This document shows, in pieces, positions 6,281-15,362 of a stretch of 64,000 nt of DNA. The position numbers and the translations under genes were made by a program. The stretch's first letter is position 1. Every line of letters starts with the position of its first letter. This DNA is from Casp-actino8 sp964563545 (GTDB lineage Bacteria > Actinomycetota > Acidimicrobiia > Acidimicrobiales > Ilumatobacteraceae), in contig CAZLXB010000001.1 of the NCBI GenBank assembly GCA_964563545.1, positions 131,296-195,295 on the forward strand, read 5' to 3'. Under the pieces are notes generated by a model. That model saw only the letters and a program-made list of their open reading frames with translations. It ran no database searches and was not told where the DNA came from.

Positions 6281-8605
6281 CTACTGAGCCGAGACGCTCG
6301 CCCGAAACTCCCACTCAGACAATCGAGCTTTGTCCTCGGCCGACAACTCACTCAATCTCTCGAGGGTGACCGACTCGATTGCGGCGCAGCACTCGAAGAC
6401 GTGTGGGTACGGACCCACCGGTGCTCCCGTGTCGAGACCGACGTCGAATGTCTCCCCACTCATCGAAAACACGACCGGGATCGTCCGCTCGATGCGATTC
6501 GAGGCCACCACATCGTCGTCCACCGACAGATAGACCATCCCGCCGGCGCCCAGGCCTCCGTCGTAGTCGAATTCCACCACGATTCGGTGCGTACCTGCGC
6601 TCAGCTGCCGACCCCGCACGAACGTGAGATCACGACCGAAGGCGTTGTAAAGAAAAACCGGTGTGCCGTTCTCGAGATACAGGCTCCACCCGGCCATGTT
6701 CCCGCCCTGGCAACAAATCACACCTTCGTCGTCGGTACGGCGGACGGTGACGATGGCAGTGATCCGATACGAGCAGTTCTTGAGATTCACGACGACCGGT
6801 TCGGGAATACGTACGTGCGCCGTCGTGTATGTCATCTTGGTCAGCCCACCAAGAGCCTGCGGGACAGCGAACTCGGGATCGAAGCGGAATCCGGGATCGC
6901 GCAGCGGATAAACGCCACACCGCCGGGCTTCTTCATCGAACACCGTTTGCAGTTCGGCCAACTTCTCCGGGAATCGCGCGGCAAGGTCTTCACTCTGCGA
7001 GAAGTCGTGAGCTATGTCGTAGAGCTCCCACTTCTCCTGCGGCCCATCGAAGGGCATCGACACGAATCGCACCCATGGCGGCCGGCCGTGGAAGCACGAT
7101 GCCATCCAGCCCTCGTGGTAGATCGCGCGGTTACCAAGGATCTCGAAGTACTGGGTGGCACGGTGGCTCGGTCCGTCACCCTCGGTGAACGTGTAGTTCA
7201 TCGGGATTCCATGAACCGGGCTCTGCTCCACTCCGTTGACACTTTCGGGATACTCCACTCCGGCGGCGGCGAGGAGCGTCGGCGCGATATCGACGACGTG
7301 ATGAAACTGCGAGCACATCTCTCCCGGTCGCCGAATGCCAGCCGGCCACTTGATCGCCATGCCATTGCGAGTTCCACCGAAGTGCGAAGCGACCTGCTTC
7401 ATCCATTGGAACGGAGCGTCGAGCGCCCACGCCCAACCGATGTTGAAGTGGTTCTCGCATCGGGCCGAACCGAAATCGGCCACGTGATCCACGAGCCAGT
7501 CGAGATCCTCGGGAACTCCGTTCTGGAAAGTCGGCGCGGCCCACGCACCGTTCACCGTTCCCTCGGCCGAGGCACCGTTGTCACCGGTGATGTAGACGAC
7601 GAGAGTGTTGTCCTCGGCGCCGATTTCCTCGATGTGCCTCAGCAGACGTCCGATGTGATGATCGGTGTGGGCGAGGAAGGCGGCAAAGACCTCCATCAGC
7701 CGCGAAGCGACCGGCTTCAGTCGATCGGGATAGTCGTCCCAGGCCGGCACCCCTTCGGGCCGCTCGGTCAACTTGGTTCCCGGCGGGATGACACCCATGG
7801 TGATCTGGCGTTCGTAGATCTCCTGACGCAGAGCATCCCAGCCGGCATCGAAACGACCAGCGAACTTCTCGATCCAATCGGACGGCACGTGATGCGGAGT
7901 GTGCACGGCTGGGGTCGGCAGATAGAGGAAGAACGGGCGACCGGGGGCGGTGGCGCGCACCCGATCGATCCAGTCGATCGATTCGTCCACGAGATCCTCG
8001 GTGAGGTGATAGTCGTCGCGATCGCGGTACGGGAACACCGGTCGGGTCTGGTCGTACACCGCTGGTTCGTATTGCGAAGCCTCGGCGTTGATGATCCCGT
8101 AGAAGCGTTCGAAACCCATGCCCGTGGGCCAACGATCGAATGGCCCGGCCGGTCCCATCTCCCACACCGGGGTGAGATGCCACTTGCCGATGCACGCCGT
8201 GGCGTAACCGTTCTGGCGAAGGATCTCGGCCACGGTGGCCGCCGACTTCGGAATCACGCTGTCGTACGCCGGAAATGAATTGGCGCCTTCGGGTATGCCA
8301 CCCATGTGAACCGAATGATGATTGCGACCGGTCAGCAGCGCAGCGCGAGTCGGCGAGCACAACGCCGTCGTGTGGAACTGGTTGTAGCGAAGACCGCTAT
8401 CGGCGACCGACTGGAACGTCGGGGTCGGGACTGGACCCCCGAACGTGCTGAACGAGCCGAAGCCAACGTCGTCGAGCATGATCACCACGATGTTCGGTGA
8501 GCCTTGGGTCGCCGAATCCTTCACGAGCCGCGAGGCGACCGAGTCATCGGTCAGCCGTTCGACGCGTCCTCCGAATGCGGGTGGCTCCTTGGGTAGTCGG
8601 GTCAT
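6281..8605 (-). CDS. Arylsulfatase (type I sulfatase)
   Basis: 774 aa. It starts with a short N-tail and then NIVVIMLDDVGFG, the first metal-binding Asp pair. CSPTRAALLTGR carries the CxPxR motif whose Cys is converted to formylglycine, the catalytic residue. GKWHL, TGDNGAS and a C-terminal domain with VVEFDYDGGLGAGG follow, typical of the large arylsulfatase AtsA group that hydrolyses sulfate esters. There is no signal peptide. Its ATG at 8605 forms a TGATG overlap with the stop of the upstream alkylsulfatase-like gene; a longer open frame to 8737 would lie inside that gene. No formylglycine-generating enzyme is in the window. Confidence 0.9.
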   Translation of the reverse strand: MTRLPKEPPAFGGRVERLTDDSVASRLVKDSATQGSPNIVVIMLDDVGFGSFSTFGGPVPTPTFQSVADSGLRYNQFHTTALCSPTRAALLTGRNHHSVHMGGIPEGANSFPAYDSVIPKSAATVAEILRQNGYATACIGKWHLTPVWEMGPAGPFDRWPTGMGFERFYGIINAEASQYEPAVYDQTRPVFPYRDRDDYHLTEDLVDESIDWIDRVRATAPGRPFFLYLPTPAVHTPHHVPSDWIEKFAGRFDAGWDALRQEIYERQITMGVIPPGTKLTERPEGVPAWDDYPDRLKPVASRLMEVFAAFLAHTDHHIGRLLRHIEEIGAEDNTLVVYITGDNGASAEGTVNGAWAAPTFQNGVPEDLDWLVDHVADFGSARCENHFNIGWAWALDAPFQWMKQVASHFGGTRNGMAIKWPAGIRRPGEMCSQFHHVVDIAPTLLAAAGVEYPESVNGVEQSPVHGIPMNYTFTEGDGPSHRATQYFEILGNRAIYHEGWMASCFHGRPPWVRFVSMPFDGPQEKWELYDIAHDFSQSEDLAARFPEKLAELQTVFDEEARRCGVYPLRDPGFRFDPEFAVPQALGGLTKMTYTTAHVRIPEPVVVNLKNCSYRITAIVTVRRTDDEGVICCQGGNMAGWSLYLENGTPVFLYNAFGRDLTFVRGRQLSAGTHRIVVEFDYDGGLGAGGMVYLSVDDDVVASNRIERTIPVVFSMSGETFDVGLDTGAPVGPYPHVFECCAAIESVTLERLSELSAEDKARLSEWEFRASVSAQ

Positions 8606-10302
8606 CAGTTTCGAAGACCTTGATTCTCGAACGCAGCCAGTGTGGTGAGAACACGGGAGGCCGAGCCGGTCACCCGAATGTCGCCTGCTTCGACGGCGGC
8701 CGACAATCCCACTGCGCCGGAAAGCACCTTGGCCCACAGCGCAAACGGCAGACCGATACGATCCGTCGCACCCGCCCCGTCGGTCGGCACCGCCACTCCG
8801 TTGCGGACATGGATCCCGAGCGGATCCACACCGATGAAATCGACACCGATGTGATGGTCGATTCCCAGGGCGAGTTCGGGTTCGAGCATCACCCGAAGGA
8901 TGCGCAACGAATCAGAGGGGTGCATACCAAGAACCTGAGGTTCACGTAATCGATGCGTTCGCAGACGCGACAGATCGTTCGAGCCATCGAGATCACGGGC
9001 CTTGGTGATGCACCAGTTACGGATGTTGGCCGCCGCCGATCGATAGCCGACTTCACGCAACACATCAGCGAGACACCGTCGATCGTCGTCGGTTGCGTCG
9101 TGCCGGGCCACCAACCACGACGCGAGCTCGAGAGCCCAACGCAGATCGTTGGCGGAGACTGCTTCTGTGATCCGACGCGCCACAACCTCGGCGCCACCGA
9201 ATCCCTCCACCAGTCTGGTCGCCCGCTCGCGGGGTTCGAGAGGGAACAACTTGGCCGGATCACCGTCGAACCAGCCGCGAATTCCCGCATGAATCTGACG
9301 TACATGGTGTTCGGCCACTCCGTAGAGCTCGGTGGTCAGATAATCGTCGTCGTACGAATCCGGTAGGCGGATGCTCGACGCGAGTTCGTCGGCGGTCATC
9401 CCCTTGTTGAGTCCGCGAACCGTCTGATCCCACATGAACTGGATCGAATCACGATCACCGGTGACCCGACGCCGGATCTCGTCAGCACCTGCGATGGGCG
9501 GGCCGTGCGTCCCCACCAAGTACTCCGAACCCAACGACAGAACATGATCGATACCCCGAAGGAGGATCTGTGGATCGCGGTATTCCTCACCACGTATCGC
9601 GAAGACGTTGAACAACACCGGCCACACGATGTTGTGCACGCACGTGCTGATCTCCGGGAACCAGAGCGTCAACGAATCATCGGCATCGGACGGAGCGTGC
9701 GTGACCTCCACTTTCAGACCGGCGATCGTGGCCGTCTCACCTCCGCGCCAGGTCACAGTGGCTGGTACGTAGCCGCCGGTGAAGGGATGATGATCTGGAT
9801 TTCGGTAGAAGATGCCGAGTCCCACACTCACGATGCCGTCCGGCCCGTCGAGAGGCATGGTGGTGCCGAACTGATGGACGAGCCCACTCGAGTACGACGG
9901 CCCGATCTCCGACATGGCCCGCGAACGGTTGAACCCGACTTTCTCGTGGGCGTACACCGGCACCTCGTGACCGACCTCCCGGAAGATCTCCTCGGTGCCG
10001 TTCACGTAGTGGAAATGCGAGTAGATCACGGCCGCGATCGGTCGATCGGTGACTCGTCGGAGATCGACGAGGGCCGAGCGCATCTCCTCGTTCGACTCGC
10101 CGGTATCGATGGCGATGATCCCCTCGGGGGCGTCGATGAACGTCTGGTTGGAAAGTCCGTTGCCCACGAGGTTCCACACCCCGGGTCGGACCTCGTACAA
10201 CCGCCGAGCCAGACGTTCGGTGTGCTCGAGGGCGGACCGGTGCACGCGTTGACCACGTTCGGCCGTGACGACCTGCGTCGGATCCGTGTCGAATGAGCGC
10301 AT
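8605..10302 (-). CDS. Alkylsulfatase-like MBL-fold protein with SCP2-type C-terminus
   Basis: 565 aa with the SdsA1 layout: MBL domain (about 30-320), alkylsulfatase dimerisation domain (to about 440, with ELASWLVARHDATDDDRR) and an SCP2-like sterol-carrier domain. SdsA1-type enzymes hydrolyse alkyl sulfates. The usual THxHxDH metal motif here reads YSHFHYVNG, so the Asp and last His are replaced by Val and Asn. The next ligand region reads CVHN rather than the AEN type. THGPP keeps the late His. It may bind one metal or have changed chemistry. ATG 10302 has GGGGGAGGCGAC directly upstream. Confidence 0.82.
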   Translation of the reverse strand: MRSFDTDPTQVVTAERGQRVHRSALEHTERLARRLYEVRPGVWNLVGNGLSNQTFIDAPEGIIAIDTGESNEEMRSALVDLRRVTDRPIAAVIYSHFHYVNGTEEIFREVGHEVPVYAHEKVGFNRSRAMSEIGPSYSSGLVHQFGTTMPLDGPDGIVSVGLGIFYRNPDHHPFTGGYVPATVTWRGGETATIAGLKVEVTHAPSDADDSLTLWFPEISTCVHNIVWPVLFNVFAIRGEEYRDPQILLRGIDHVLSLGSEYLVGTHGPPIAGADEIRRRVTGDRDSIQFMWDQTVRGLNKGMTADELASSIRLPDSYDDDYLTTELYGVAEHHVRQIHAGIRGWFDGDPAKLFPLEPRERATRLVEGFGGAEVVARRITEAVSANDLRWALELASWLVARHDATDDDRRCLADVLREVGYRSAAANIRNWCITKARDLDGSNDLSRLRTHRLREPQVLGMHPSDSLRILRVMLEPELALGIDHHIGVDFIGVDPLGIHVRNGVAVPTDGAGATDRIGLPFALWAKVLSGAVGLSAAVEAGDIRVTGSASRVLTTLAAFENQGLRN

Positions 10303-10402
10303 GTCGCCTCCCCCGCCCGACATCTTGGCAGAGCAGACACCCCCGCTTACCAACCTCGAACCCACACTCCGACTCACCGAAAGGGACGAAAGGACCATTG
10401 AC

Positions 10403-10699
10403 GTGACGATCAGCGCCGCACAACGCTACGAACTGCACAGCGCACTTGTGACCACATTGGGGGACGACGTGGCCAACACCTTGATGGAGCACCTCCCGCC
10501 GAGCGGATGGAGCGATGTCGTACGTCTGAGTCAGCTCGATGAAGTCGAGAAGAGACTCGGTTTGCGAATCGATGGACTCGAACGGCGAATTGATCAACTT
10601 GATGGCCGAATGAAGCTCCTCCTCTCCGGGGGCTTGGCTTTCGCTTTGGCCATCATCGCGATTCAGGTCCAGATCATGATCAGCATCGCCCATCTCTGA
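10403..10699 (+). CDS. Coiled-coil protein with C-terminal membrane anchor
   Basis: 98 aa. Residues 1-45 are soluble, about 46-72 form a heptad-rich coiled coil (LDEVEKRLGLRIDGLERRID), and a single helix at the end (LLLSGGLAFALAIIAIQVQI) spans the membrane, leaving the N-terminus in the cytoplasm. This resembles DUF1640-like or other tail-anchored coiled-coil proteins, with no assigned function. The GTG at 10403 has AAAGGACC about 9 nt upstream. It is divergent from the alkylsulfatase-like gene. Confidence 0.65.
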   Translation: MTISAAQRYELHSALVTTLGDDVANTLMEHLPPSGWSDVVRLSQLDEVEKRLGLRIDGLERRIDQLDGRMKLLLSGGLAFALAIIAIQVQIMISIAHL

Positions 10700-10787
10700 C
10701 TCTCCCGAAGGCCTGACTTCCTTACCGAGTTGGCACCAAGGACGGATGCGAGTTCCCGCCGCTAGCTGGTCCCCGTACCGTGAGCGC

Positions 10788-10889
10788 ATGAGAGCATTCA
10801 GCTTTGGAATCATTCTTCTCGTGGCCATCATCGCGGCCGTCGGCGGTGGGGTGGCCTTCACCCGACGGAAGTCATCGACGGGTCATTGA
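10788..10889 (+). CDS. Possible 33-aa single-helix membrane protein
   Basis: ATG 10788 opens a 33-codon frame: MRAFSFGIILLVAIIAAVGG, then GVAFTRRKSSTGH. The hydrophobic stretch followed by TRRK is a textbook short membrane segment with a cytoplasmic positive flank. No ribosome site stands out. It lies alone between the coiled-coil gene and the helicase leader. No family recognised. Confidence 0.45.
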   Translation: MRAFSFGIILLVAIIAAVGGGVAFTRRKSSTGH

Positions 10890-11064
10890 GACCGCAATTC
10901 GTCTTCTCGGGTGGATTTCACCCGGTTCACCCCCATACTTGACTCATTGATCGGCACGTCTTGCCGTTCATGAGTGGCGTGCGACGTGACGAACATTCAG
11001 GTTCGTCAGAGGCTTCCTCCCTAGGCATCTCGCTGATGCCGTCCCCCCTACATAAAGGAACCTC
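10890..11064 (+). promoter_or_regulatory. Structured 5' leader of the DEAD-box helicase
   Basis: 175 bp without a gene. Two perfect inverted repeats lie close to the start. The first is TGACGAAC, loop ATTCAG, GTTCGTCA (10987-11008). The second is GGCATC, loop TCGCT, GATGCC (11024-11040). The ribosome site AAAGGAACCTC follows. A TTGACT near 10939 could be part of a promoter. Long leaders that control translation are known for cold-induced DEAD-box helicases; that this one does so is inference. Confidence 0.4.
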
Positions 11065-12441
11065 ATGTCCCCCACCAGCACGTCTTCTCGCGTGTCGTCT
11101 CGACCCGTGCCCGAAACAGCATCGTTCGCATCCCTCGGTGTGCCGGCGAATCTGATCCAGATCCTCGTTCGGTCCGGAATCACCGAGCCGTTTCCGATCC
11201 AGCGCCAGACTCTTCCCGACTCACTCGCCGGACTCGACATCATCGGTCGCGGTCGCACGGGTAGCGGTAAGACCCTCGCTTTCGTTCTGCCCCTCGTCGC
11301 TCGACTTTCGGCCGATCGTCGGGGTTCGGCACCTCGTCAACCGCGCGGACTGATTCTCGTACCCACCCGCGAACTCGCGGCCCAGGTTGCCGAGACCCTC
11401 GATCCGCTCGCCCGCGCCCTCGGACTCACGCACGTGGTGATCCACGGAGGTGTGAGTGCCGCACCTCAGGTGAAGGCCCTTTCGCGCGGCGTCGACATCG
11501 TCATCGCCTGCCCCGGACGTCTCGAAGATCTGATGCAGCAGCGTCAGTGCCGACTCGACCAGGTCGCCATCACCGTCGTCGACGAAGCCGACCACATGGC
11601 GGATCTCGGTTTCCTTCCCGTCGTCAAGCGGGTACTCGACAAGACGCCGACCAACGGCCAGCGACTCCTCTTCTCGGCCACACTCGACAACGGTGTGGAC
11701 GTGCTCGTGGATCGCTACCTGCACTCGCCGGCTGTTCACTCGGTGGACTCCGCCGAGTCACCCGTTCCCGACATGGAACACCACGTGTTGTGCGTGAGTC
11801 GCGACGACAAGCCAGCCATCGTGCAAGCCCTCGCATCCGGGCGTGAGCGCACGCTGCTCTTCACCCGAACCAAGCACACCGCCAAGAAGATTGCCCTGCA
11901 ATTGTCGAAGAACGGCATCCCGAGCGTGGATCTGCACGGAAACCTGTCGCAGAACGTGCGCACCAAGAATCTCGAGGCCTTCGCCTCGGGCGAAGTCCTC
12001 GTGATGGTCGCCACCGACATCGCGGCCCGTGGCATCCATGTGGACGACATCACCCTCGTGGTTCATGTCGATCCGCCGGCCGAGCACAAGGCATTTCTGC
12101 ACCGCTCGGGTCGTACTGCGCGCGCTGGCGCAAGTGGCACGGTGGTCACCGTGATGACACCCGATCAACGGGGTGATGTGGACGTCCTCACCCGACGCGC
12201 CGGCATCAAGCCCACCCACACCAAGGTGCAGCTCGGACACCCGATCATCGTGGAACTCACCGGTCCGCCGGCCGAGCGACGTATGCGCAAGATTCCCGTC
12301 CCACAGCCGACGCCCCCGACTCGTTCGGCCAATGGTGCCAAGCCGGCCGGCAGTCGTTCCGGAGGCGGACGCAAGCCCGGCCCGGGTACCAACGGACGTC
12401 GCCGTCGTCAGCCAGTGGCCAAGCGGAGCACCAGGACGTAA
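11065..12441 (+). CDS. DEAD-box ATP-dependent RNA helicase
   Basis: 458 aa. Core motifs in order: the Q-motif region (FPIQRQTLP), GRTGSGKT (Walker A, about residues 65-72), PTRELAAQ, VVDEADHM (Walker B DEAD), FSATL, then RecA2 with VATDIAARGIHV and HRSGRTARAG. A basic, low-complexity tail of about 60 residues (rich in Gly, Arg, Pro) should bind RNA. It probably remodels RNA during ribosome assembly or at low temperature. The last 34 bp overlap the convergent hemolysin III gene. Confidence 0.93.
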   Translation: MSPTSTSSRVSSRPVPETASFASLGVPANLIQILVRSGITEPFPIQRQTLPDSLAGLDIIGRGRTGSGKTLAFVLPLVARLSADRRGSAPRQPRGLILVPTRELAAQVAETLDPLARALGLTHVVIHGGVSAAPQVKALSRGVDIVIACPGRLEDLMQQRQCRLDQVAITVVDEADHMADLGFLPVVKRVLDKTPTNGQRLLFSATLDNGVDVLVDRYLHSPAVHSVDSAESPVPDMEHHVLCVSRDDKPAIVQALASGRERTLLFTRTKHTAKKIALQLSKNGIPSVDLHGNLSQNVRTKNLEAFASGEVLVMVATDIAARGIHVDDITLVVHVDPPAEHKAFLHRSGRTARAGASGTVVTVMTPDQRGDVDVLTRRAGIKPTHTKVQLGHPIIVELTGPPAERRMRKIPVPQPTPPTRSANGAKPAGSRSGGGRKPGPGTNGRRRRQPVAKRSTRT

Positions 12442-13067
12442 TGCACGGTCGCCGCACCGGCGACCAACGCGTGAAAGATCTCGTGAAATCCGAAGATCTT
12501 CGGTAGCGGATTGGGGCGCTTGGCCGCATAGATCACCGCGCCGATCGAATACATTGCACCCCCACCCCACAGGAGTGTGGTGTCGACTGCATTCAGCGCC
12601 GCCGACAGGGAGCCGATCTCGATCAGTGCACTCCAGCCGACGAGTAGATAGACACCGGCGATCACCGAGGGCGGGGCGTGCAACCAGGCCATGCGGATGA
12701 TCACTCCGATGGTCGCCGCCGTCCAGACGAAGACGAGGAGTGTCATCTCACTGCGTCCGTTCAGACTCAGCGTCGTGACCGCCGTGTACGAGCCGGTGAC
12801 GGCCAGAAGAATCGCCGAATGATCGAGGCGGCGGAATGTGCGCTGAGCCGAATCGCTCAGGCGACCCGAGTGGTACACCGCCGAGACACTCAACATCGCG
12901 GCCACGCCGACTCCGTAGATCGCCATCGCCACCCGAGCGGTTGCTGACTGCGCAAGACAGATGAGAACCACGAAGGCCGGCACCGACAACACCGCGAACC
13001 AGCGGTGAATGTGCCCACGGAGCAACGGACGGGGCAACATCGGACGAAGGGCGGGAGTGGTGTCCAA
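12408..13067 (-). CDS. Hemolysin III (TrhA/PAQR) family membrane protein
   Basis: 219 aa with seven predicted helices. PAQR landmarks are visible: AVYHSGRL near helix 2, RRLDHSAILLAVTGSYT, and the C-terminal FGFHEIFHALVAGAATVHY. The three His plus Asp form the zinc site of this superfamily. Bacterial members affect membrane lipid homeostasis; true haemolysis is doubtful. The start is a TTG at 13067, 7 nt after TAGGGT. Confidence 0.85.
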   Translation of the reverse strand: MDTTPALRPMLPRPLLRGHIHRWFAVLSVPAFVVLICLAQSATARVAMAIYGVGVAAMLSVSAVYHSGRLSDSAQRTFRRLDHSAILLAVTGSYTAVTTLSLNGRSEMTLLVFVWTAATIGVIIRMAWLHAPPSVIAGVYLLVGWSALIEIGSLSAALNAVDTTLLWGGGAMYSIGAVIYAAKRPNPLPKIFGFHEIFHALVAGAATVHYVLVLRLATG

Positions 13068-13074
13068 GACTCGG

Positions 13075-13080
13075 ACCCTA
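13075..13080 (-). promoter_or_regulatory. -10 box TAGGGT, hemolysin III gene
   Basis: 7 nt before the TTG start at 13067; supports the unusual TTG choice. Confidence 0.5.
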
Positions 13081-13129
13081 ACCCCCGGAACTGACGAATG
13101 GTCAGCGGCCGCTCGACCAAATTGTCGGA

Positions 13130-13798
13130 TCAGGCGATCTCCACTGGAATCGCACTGAACTCACCGGGATCGGTTTCGAGCCCGACTCCGCCCTTCACGA
13201 CGATCATCACGATCGAGCCACTTTCGGCCGAACTGAAGTCGAGCTCAACGGCGTACGGCTCGCTCGCTTCGGCCGAACCGGCCAGCGCGTAACGTTGCGA
13301 GATCACTTGGCGGGCATCACCGGCCACGTAGGCCGTTACCGAAACCTGGGCCTCGAAGCCGCGAGCAGTTCCGGAGACGATCACCTTCTCCGCCGGCACG
13401 ACCGATCCGGAGATCGGCGACGCGATCGTCATGTGTGGATTGATCGAACCGATCACGAACCAGCCATCATCGGGGCCGAGCTGCCGAAGGAGAAGAGTGC
13501 TCCTCACGACCGCTGGCTGTTCGCCGATGAGGACGTCGATCTCCCCACTTCGCGAATCGCCGGCTCGAAATTCGCCCAAGACCGGTGGCACCTTGAACAC
13601 ATTGCCCACGAACGATCTCGCGGCCTCATCGGGGGTTTCGAGTACCTCGTCGGCCATCGGCCACATCGCCGGCTGTTCGAGAACGACCACCGTTGCCGGC
13701 GGGGCGAGAGACGACGTCGCTTCTTGTTCGTCGGACGCGACCTTGCACCCGCTCAGCACCAGCAAAGCAACCAGTAGAGGCTTGAGGGGTGTTTTCAT
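13130..13798 (-). CDS. Lipoprotein with Gmad2 (immunoglobulin-like) domain
   Basis: 222 aa. The signal peptide KPLLVALLVLSGC ends in a lipobox with Cys at about 18, so it is anchored to the outer face of the membrane. A short spacer leads to a GerM-like segment (about 55-120). The C-terminal 100 residues match Gmad2: ITIASP-type start (MTIASPISGSVV), VSGTARGFEAQVSVTAY and a PYAVELDF strand. Gmad2 domains occur in spore-germination and cell-wall-linked proteins. The start overlaps the stop of the preceding gene by ATGA (13795-13798). Confidence 0.75.
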   Translation of the reverse strand: MKTPLKPLLVALLVLSGCKVASDEQEATSSLAPPATVVVLEQPAMWPMADEVLETPDEAARSFVGNVFKVPPVLGEFRAGDSRSGEIDVLIGEQPAVVRSTLLLRQLGPDDGWFVIGSINPHMTIASPISGSVVPAEKVIVSGTARGFEAQVSVTAYVAGDARQVISQRYALAGSAEASEPYAVELDFSSAESGSIVMIVVKGGVGLETDPGEFSAIPVEIA

Positions 13799-14592
13799 CG
13801 ACTCGCGGTCAATCGAGCCCGTTCACCAACTCCGACCCGGCGACTCTTCGCCGCTTCGAGTGTTCCATGCTCCTTCAACTCCTCGACGGTCATCTCGCGA
13901 CGCAAGGTACCAAAGAGCGCATCGCCGAGCGGGAGGAGGAAATTGAGGTTGCAGCCCAAGTCCACATGATGGATGTAATGGTGACGATCGAGAAATGCAA
14001 ACCAGCCCTGGCTCTCGATGATTCGATGACTCCCGGGACGGTGAATCGTGTCGTGCACGGAGATGAAGAGGTTCGACACCACCGCCGAGGCCACGATCTC
14101 ACCAACCACGAACCACTCGTTGTGCGTGAGCAACCACGACGGCAGCCAGATCGCCCAGAGGCCAAATGACATGTACCAGACGAAGTGCGTCAACCTGACA
14201 CGAGCATTGGCAAACATCGTCCGACGAATGTCGGTACCGACCCGGCGAATGGCCAGGCGTCTTGCCGGTCCGTTCGTGGTGTAACGCCACGTCGGAAAGA
14301 AGGAGAAATGGTGGGCGACGTGCACCCGGTGAATGGCCGTGAGCGGAGCGATCACCGCTTCGTGATACACGAACCGGTGAACCATCCACTCGATTGGCGA
14401 CGCGAGAAGTGGCACGATCGCGAGCCCGATGGCCATCGCGGCCAGATTCGACAGAACGTCCGACTCGGACAGAATTCGTGCCACGAGAACGAGCGCACCC
14501 GCGACGATCAAGACGAACATCCAGCCGAAGAACACCCGTCCGGCATCGACCGGTGACAACCTCCGGTCGGCCGACGCCTGCACCGCTGTCAT
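13795..14592 (-). CDS. Fatty acid hydroxylase / sterol desaturase family protein
   Basis: 265 aa integral membrane di-iron enzyme. Clustered His motifs supply the iron ligands: HRFVYH (about 65), HRVHVAHH (about 83), HDTIH (about 180) and HHYIHH (about 200), between four or five membrane helices. Family members hydroxylate or desaturate lipids and carotenoids using O2. The ATG at 14592 overlaps the hemerythrin stop as ATGA; a longer frame to 14661 would lie within that gene. The substrate is not evident. Confidence 0.85.
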   Translation of the reverse strand: MTAVQASADRRLSPVDAGRVFFGWMFVLIVAGALVLVARILSESDVLSNLAAMAIGLAIVPLLASPIEWMVHRFVYHEAVIAPLTAIHRVHVAHHFSFFPTWRYTTNGPARRLAIRRVGTDIRRTMFANARVRLTHFVWYMSFGLWAIWLPSWLLTHNEWFVVGEIVASAVVSNLFISVHDTIHRPGSHRIIESQGWFAFLDRHHYIHHVDLGCNLNFLLPLGDALFGTLRREMTVEELKEHGTLEAAKSRRVGVGERARLTASR

Positions 14593-15077
14593 GTCTCGCT
14601 CTCCATGATCTGGTCGAGAAGAGTCGCCACATGACCCGGGGGCAGGTGATAGGTGAGCCACGGAACGAGAACGTCCTCTTCCTTCTCGAACAAGGATTCA
14701 ACCTGGGAATGAAGTGCGTAAAGGGTCTGGCGGAGGTGCTTCAGGGTGTCCTCCGTGAGGATCTCGTGGGCGATCACCCGCTCGTTGACGTCCAAGAGAT
14801 CGTCCACGAGTTCGTGAATCTCTCCTTGATCACGCATCAGAATCGATGTCGCCACCTCGGTCTCGAGGATGCGATCGACCTCCGGATACACGACCTCCAT
14901 CTCCGAACGCAGGAGCGGAAGCAGACGGAAAACCAGGAAGTCGAGATCCTCTCGGCAGCGATCGCGCAATTCGTCGCGCGTGAGGGTGCCGGCCAGATCT
15001 GCCGTAGTTCTCAGGGACTTGACGTGAGGCTCGAGTTCGCGGTGAACGTTCTCGAGAGGATTCGCGGTATGCGACAT
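14589..15077 (-). CDS. Hemerythrin-domain protein
   Basis: 162 aa, all-helical. The four-helix pattern includes HRELEPHVKSL, the central LLPLLRSEMEVVYPEV, and C-terminal LHSQVESLFEKEEDVLVPWL with E-x3-E-type ligands. Bacterial hemerythrins of this group bind a di-iron centre and sense or store O2, NO or iron. Some expected His ligands are weak here, so metal binding is inferred. I chose ATG 15077 since GGAGAAAGGAACC precedes it. It is coupled to the membrane di-iron hydroxylase. Confidence 0.75.
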   Translation of the reverse strand: MSHTANPLENVHRELEPHVKSLRTTADLAGTLTRDELRDRCREDLDFLVFRLLPLLRSEMEVVYPEVDRILETEVATSILMRDQGEIHELVDDLLDVNERVIAHEILTEDTLKHLRQTLYALHSQVESLFEKEEDVLVPWLTYHLPPGHVATLLDQIMESET

Positions 15078-15152
15078 CTGGTTCCTTTCTCCGAATGAGA
15101 AACGAACCGTAGGGAGCACGCGTGGACGACGCGCTCCGCAAATGTCACTGCA

Positions 15153-15362
15153 TCATTCGCCAGCTTCCTCGCCGTCTCCTTCACCACTTTCGTCATCCTC
15201 GCTCGACGGGCCAGCCTTGTCCCGCTTCTCCTCGCCAGTCGTCACGTCGTGCCAGGAGGCCTTGGCTCCCTGATGACCGGCATCGACCATCGTGTAGGCA
15301 GCGGCACCGGCGGTCACGACGAGAACCGCCGACACGACGAGCGCCCCCACCTTCGACTTCAT
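15153..15362 (-). CDS. Small membrane protein resembling the C-terminal half of DUF2231
   Basis: 69 aa: MKSKVGALVVSAVLVVTAG is an uncleaved or signal-anchor helix, then YTMVDAGHQGAKASWHD and an acidic tail rich in Glu, Asp and Gly. GHQGAKASW resembles the GHxGAKxxW end of many DUF2231 membrane proteins. The ATG at 15362 overlaps the stop of the upstream half as ATGA, so the two are translated as a coupled pair. Confidence 0.6.
   Translation of the reverse strand: MKSKVGALVVSAVLVVTAGAAAYTMVDAGHQGAKASWHDVTTGEEKRDKAGPSSEDDESGEGDGEEAGE

Noticed and set aside
6401..8278. Long rightward open frame (625 codons) opposite the arylsulfatase
   Set aside because: Low-complexity, His/Arg/Glu-rich translation with no domain; it exists because GC-rich codons rarely give stop codons on the other strand.
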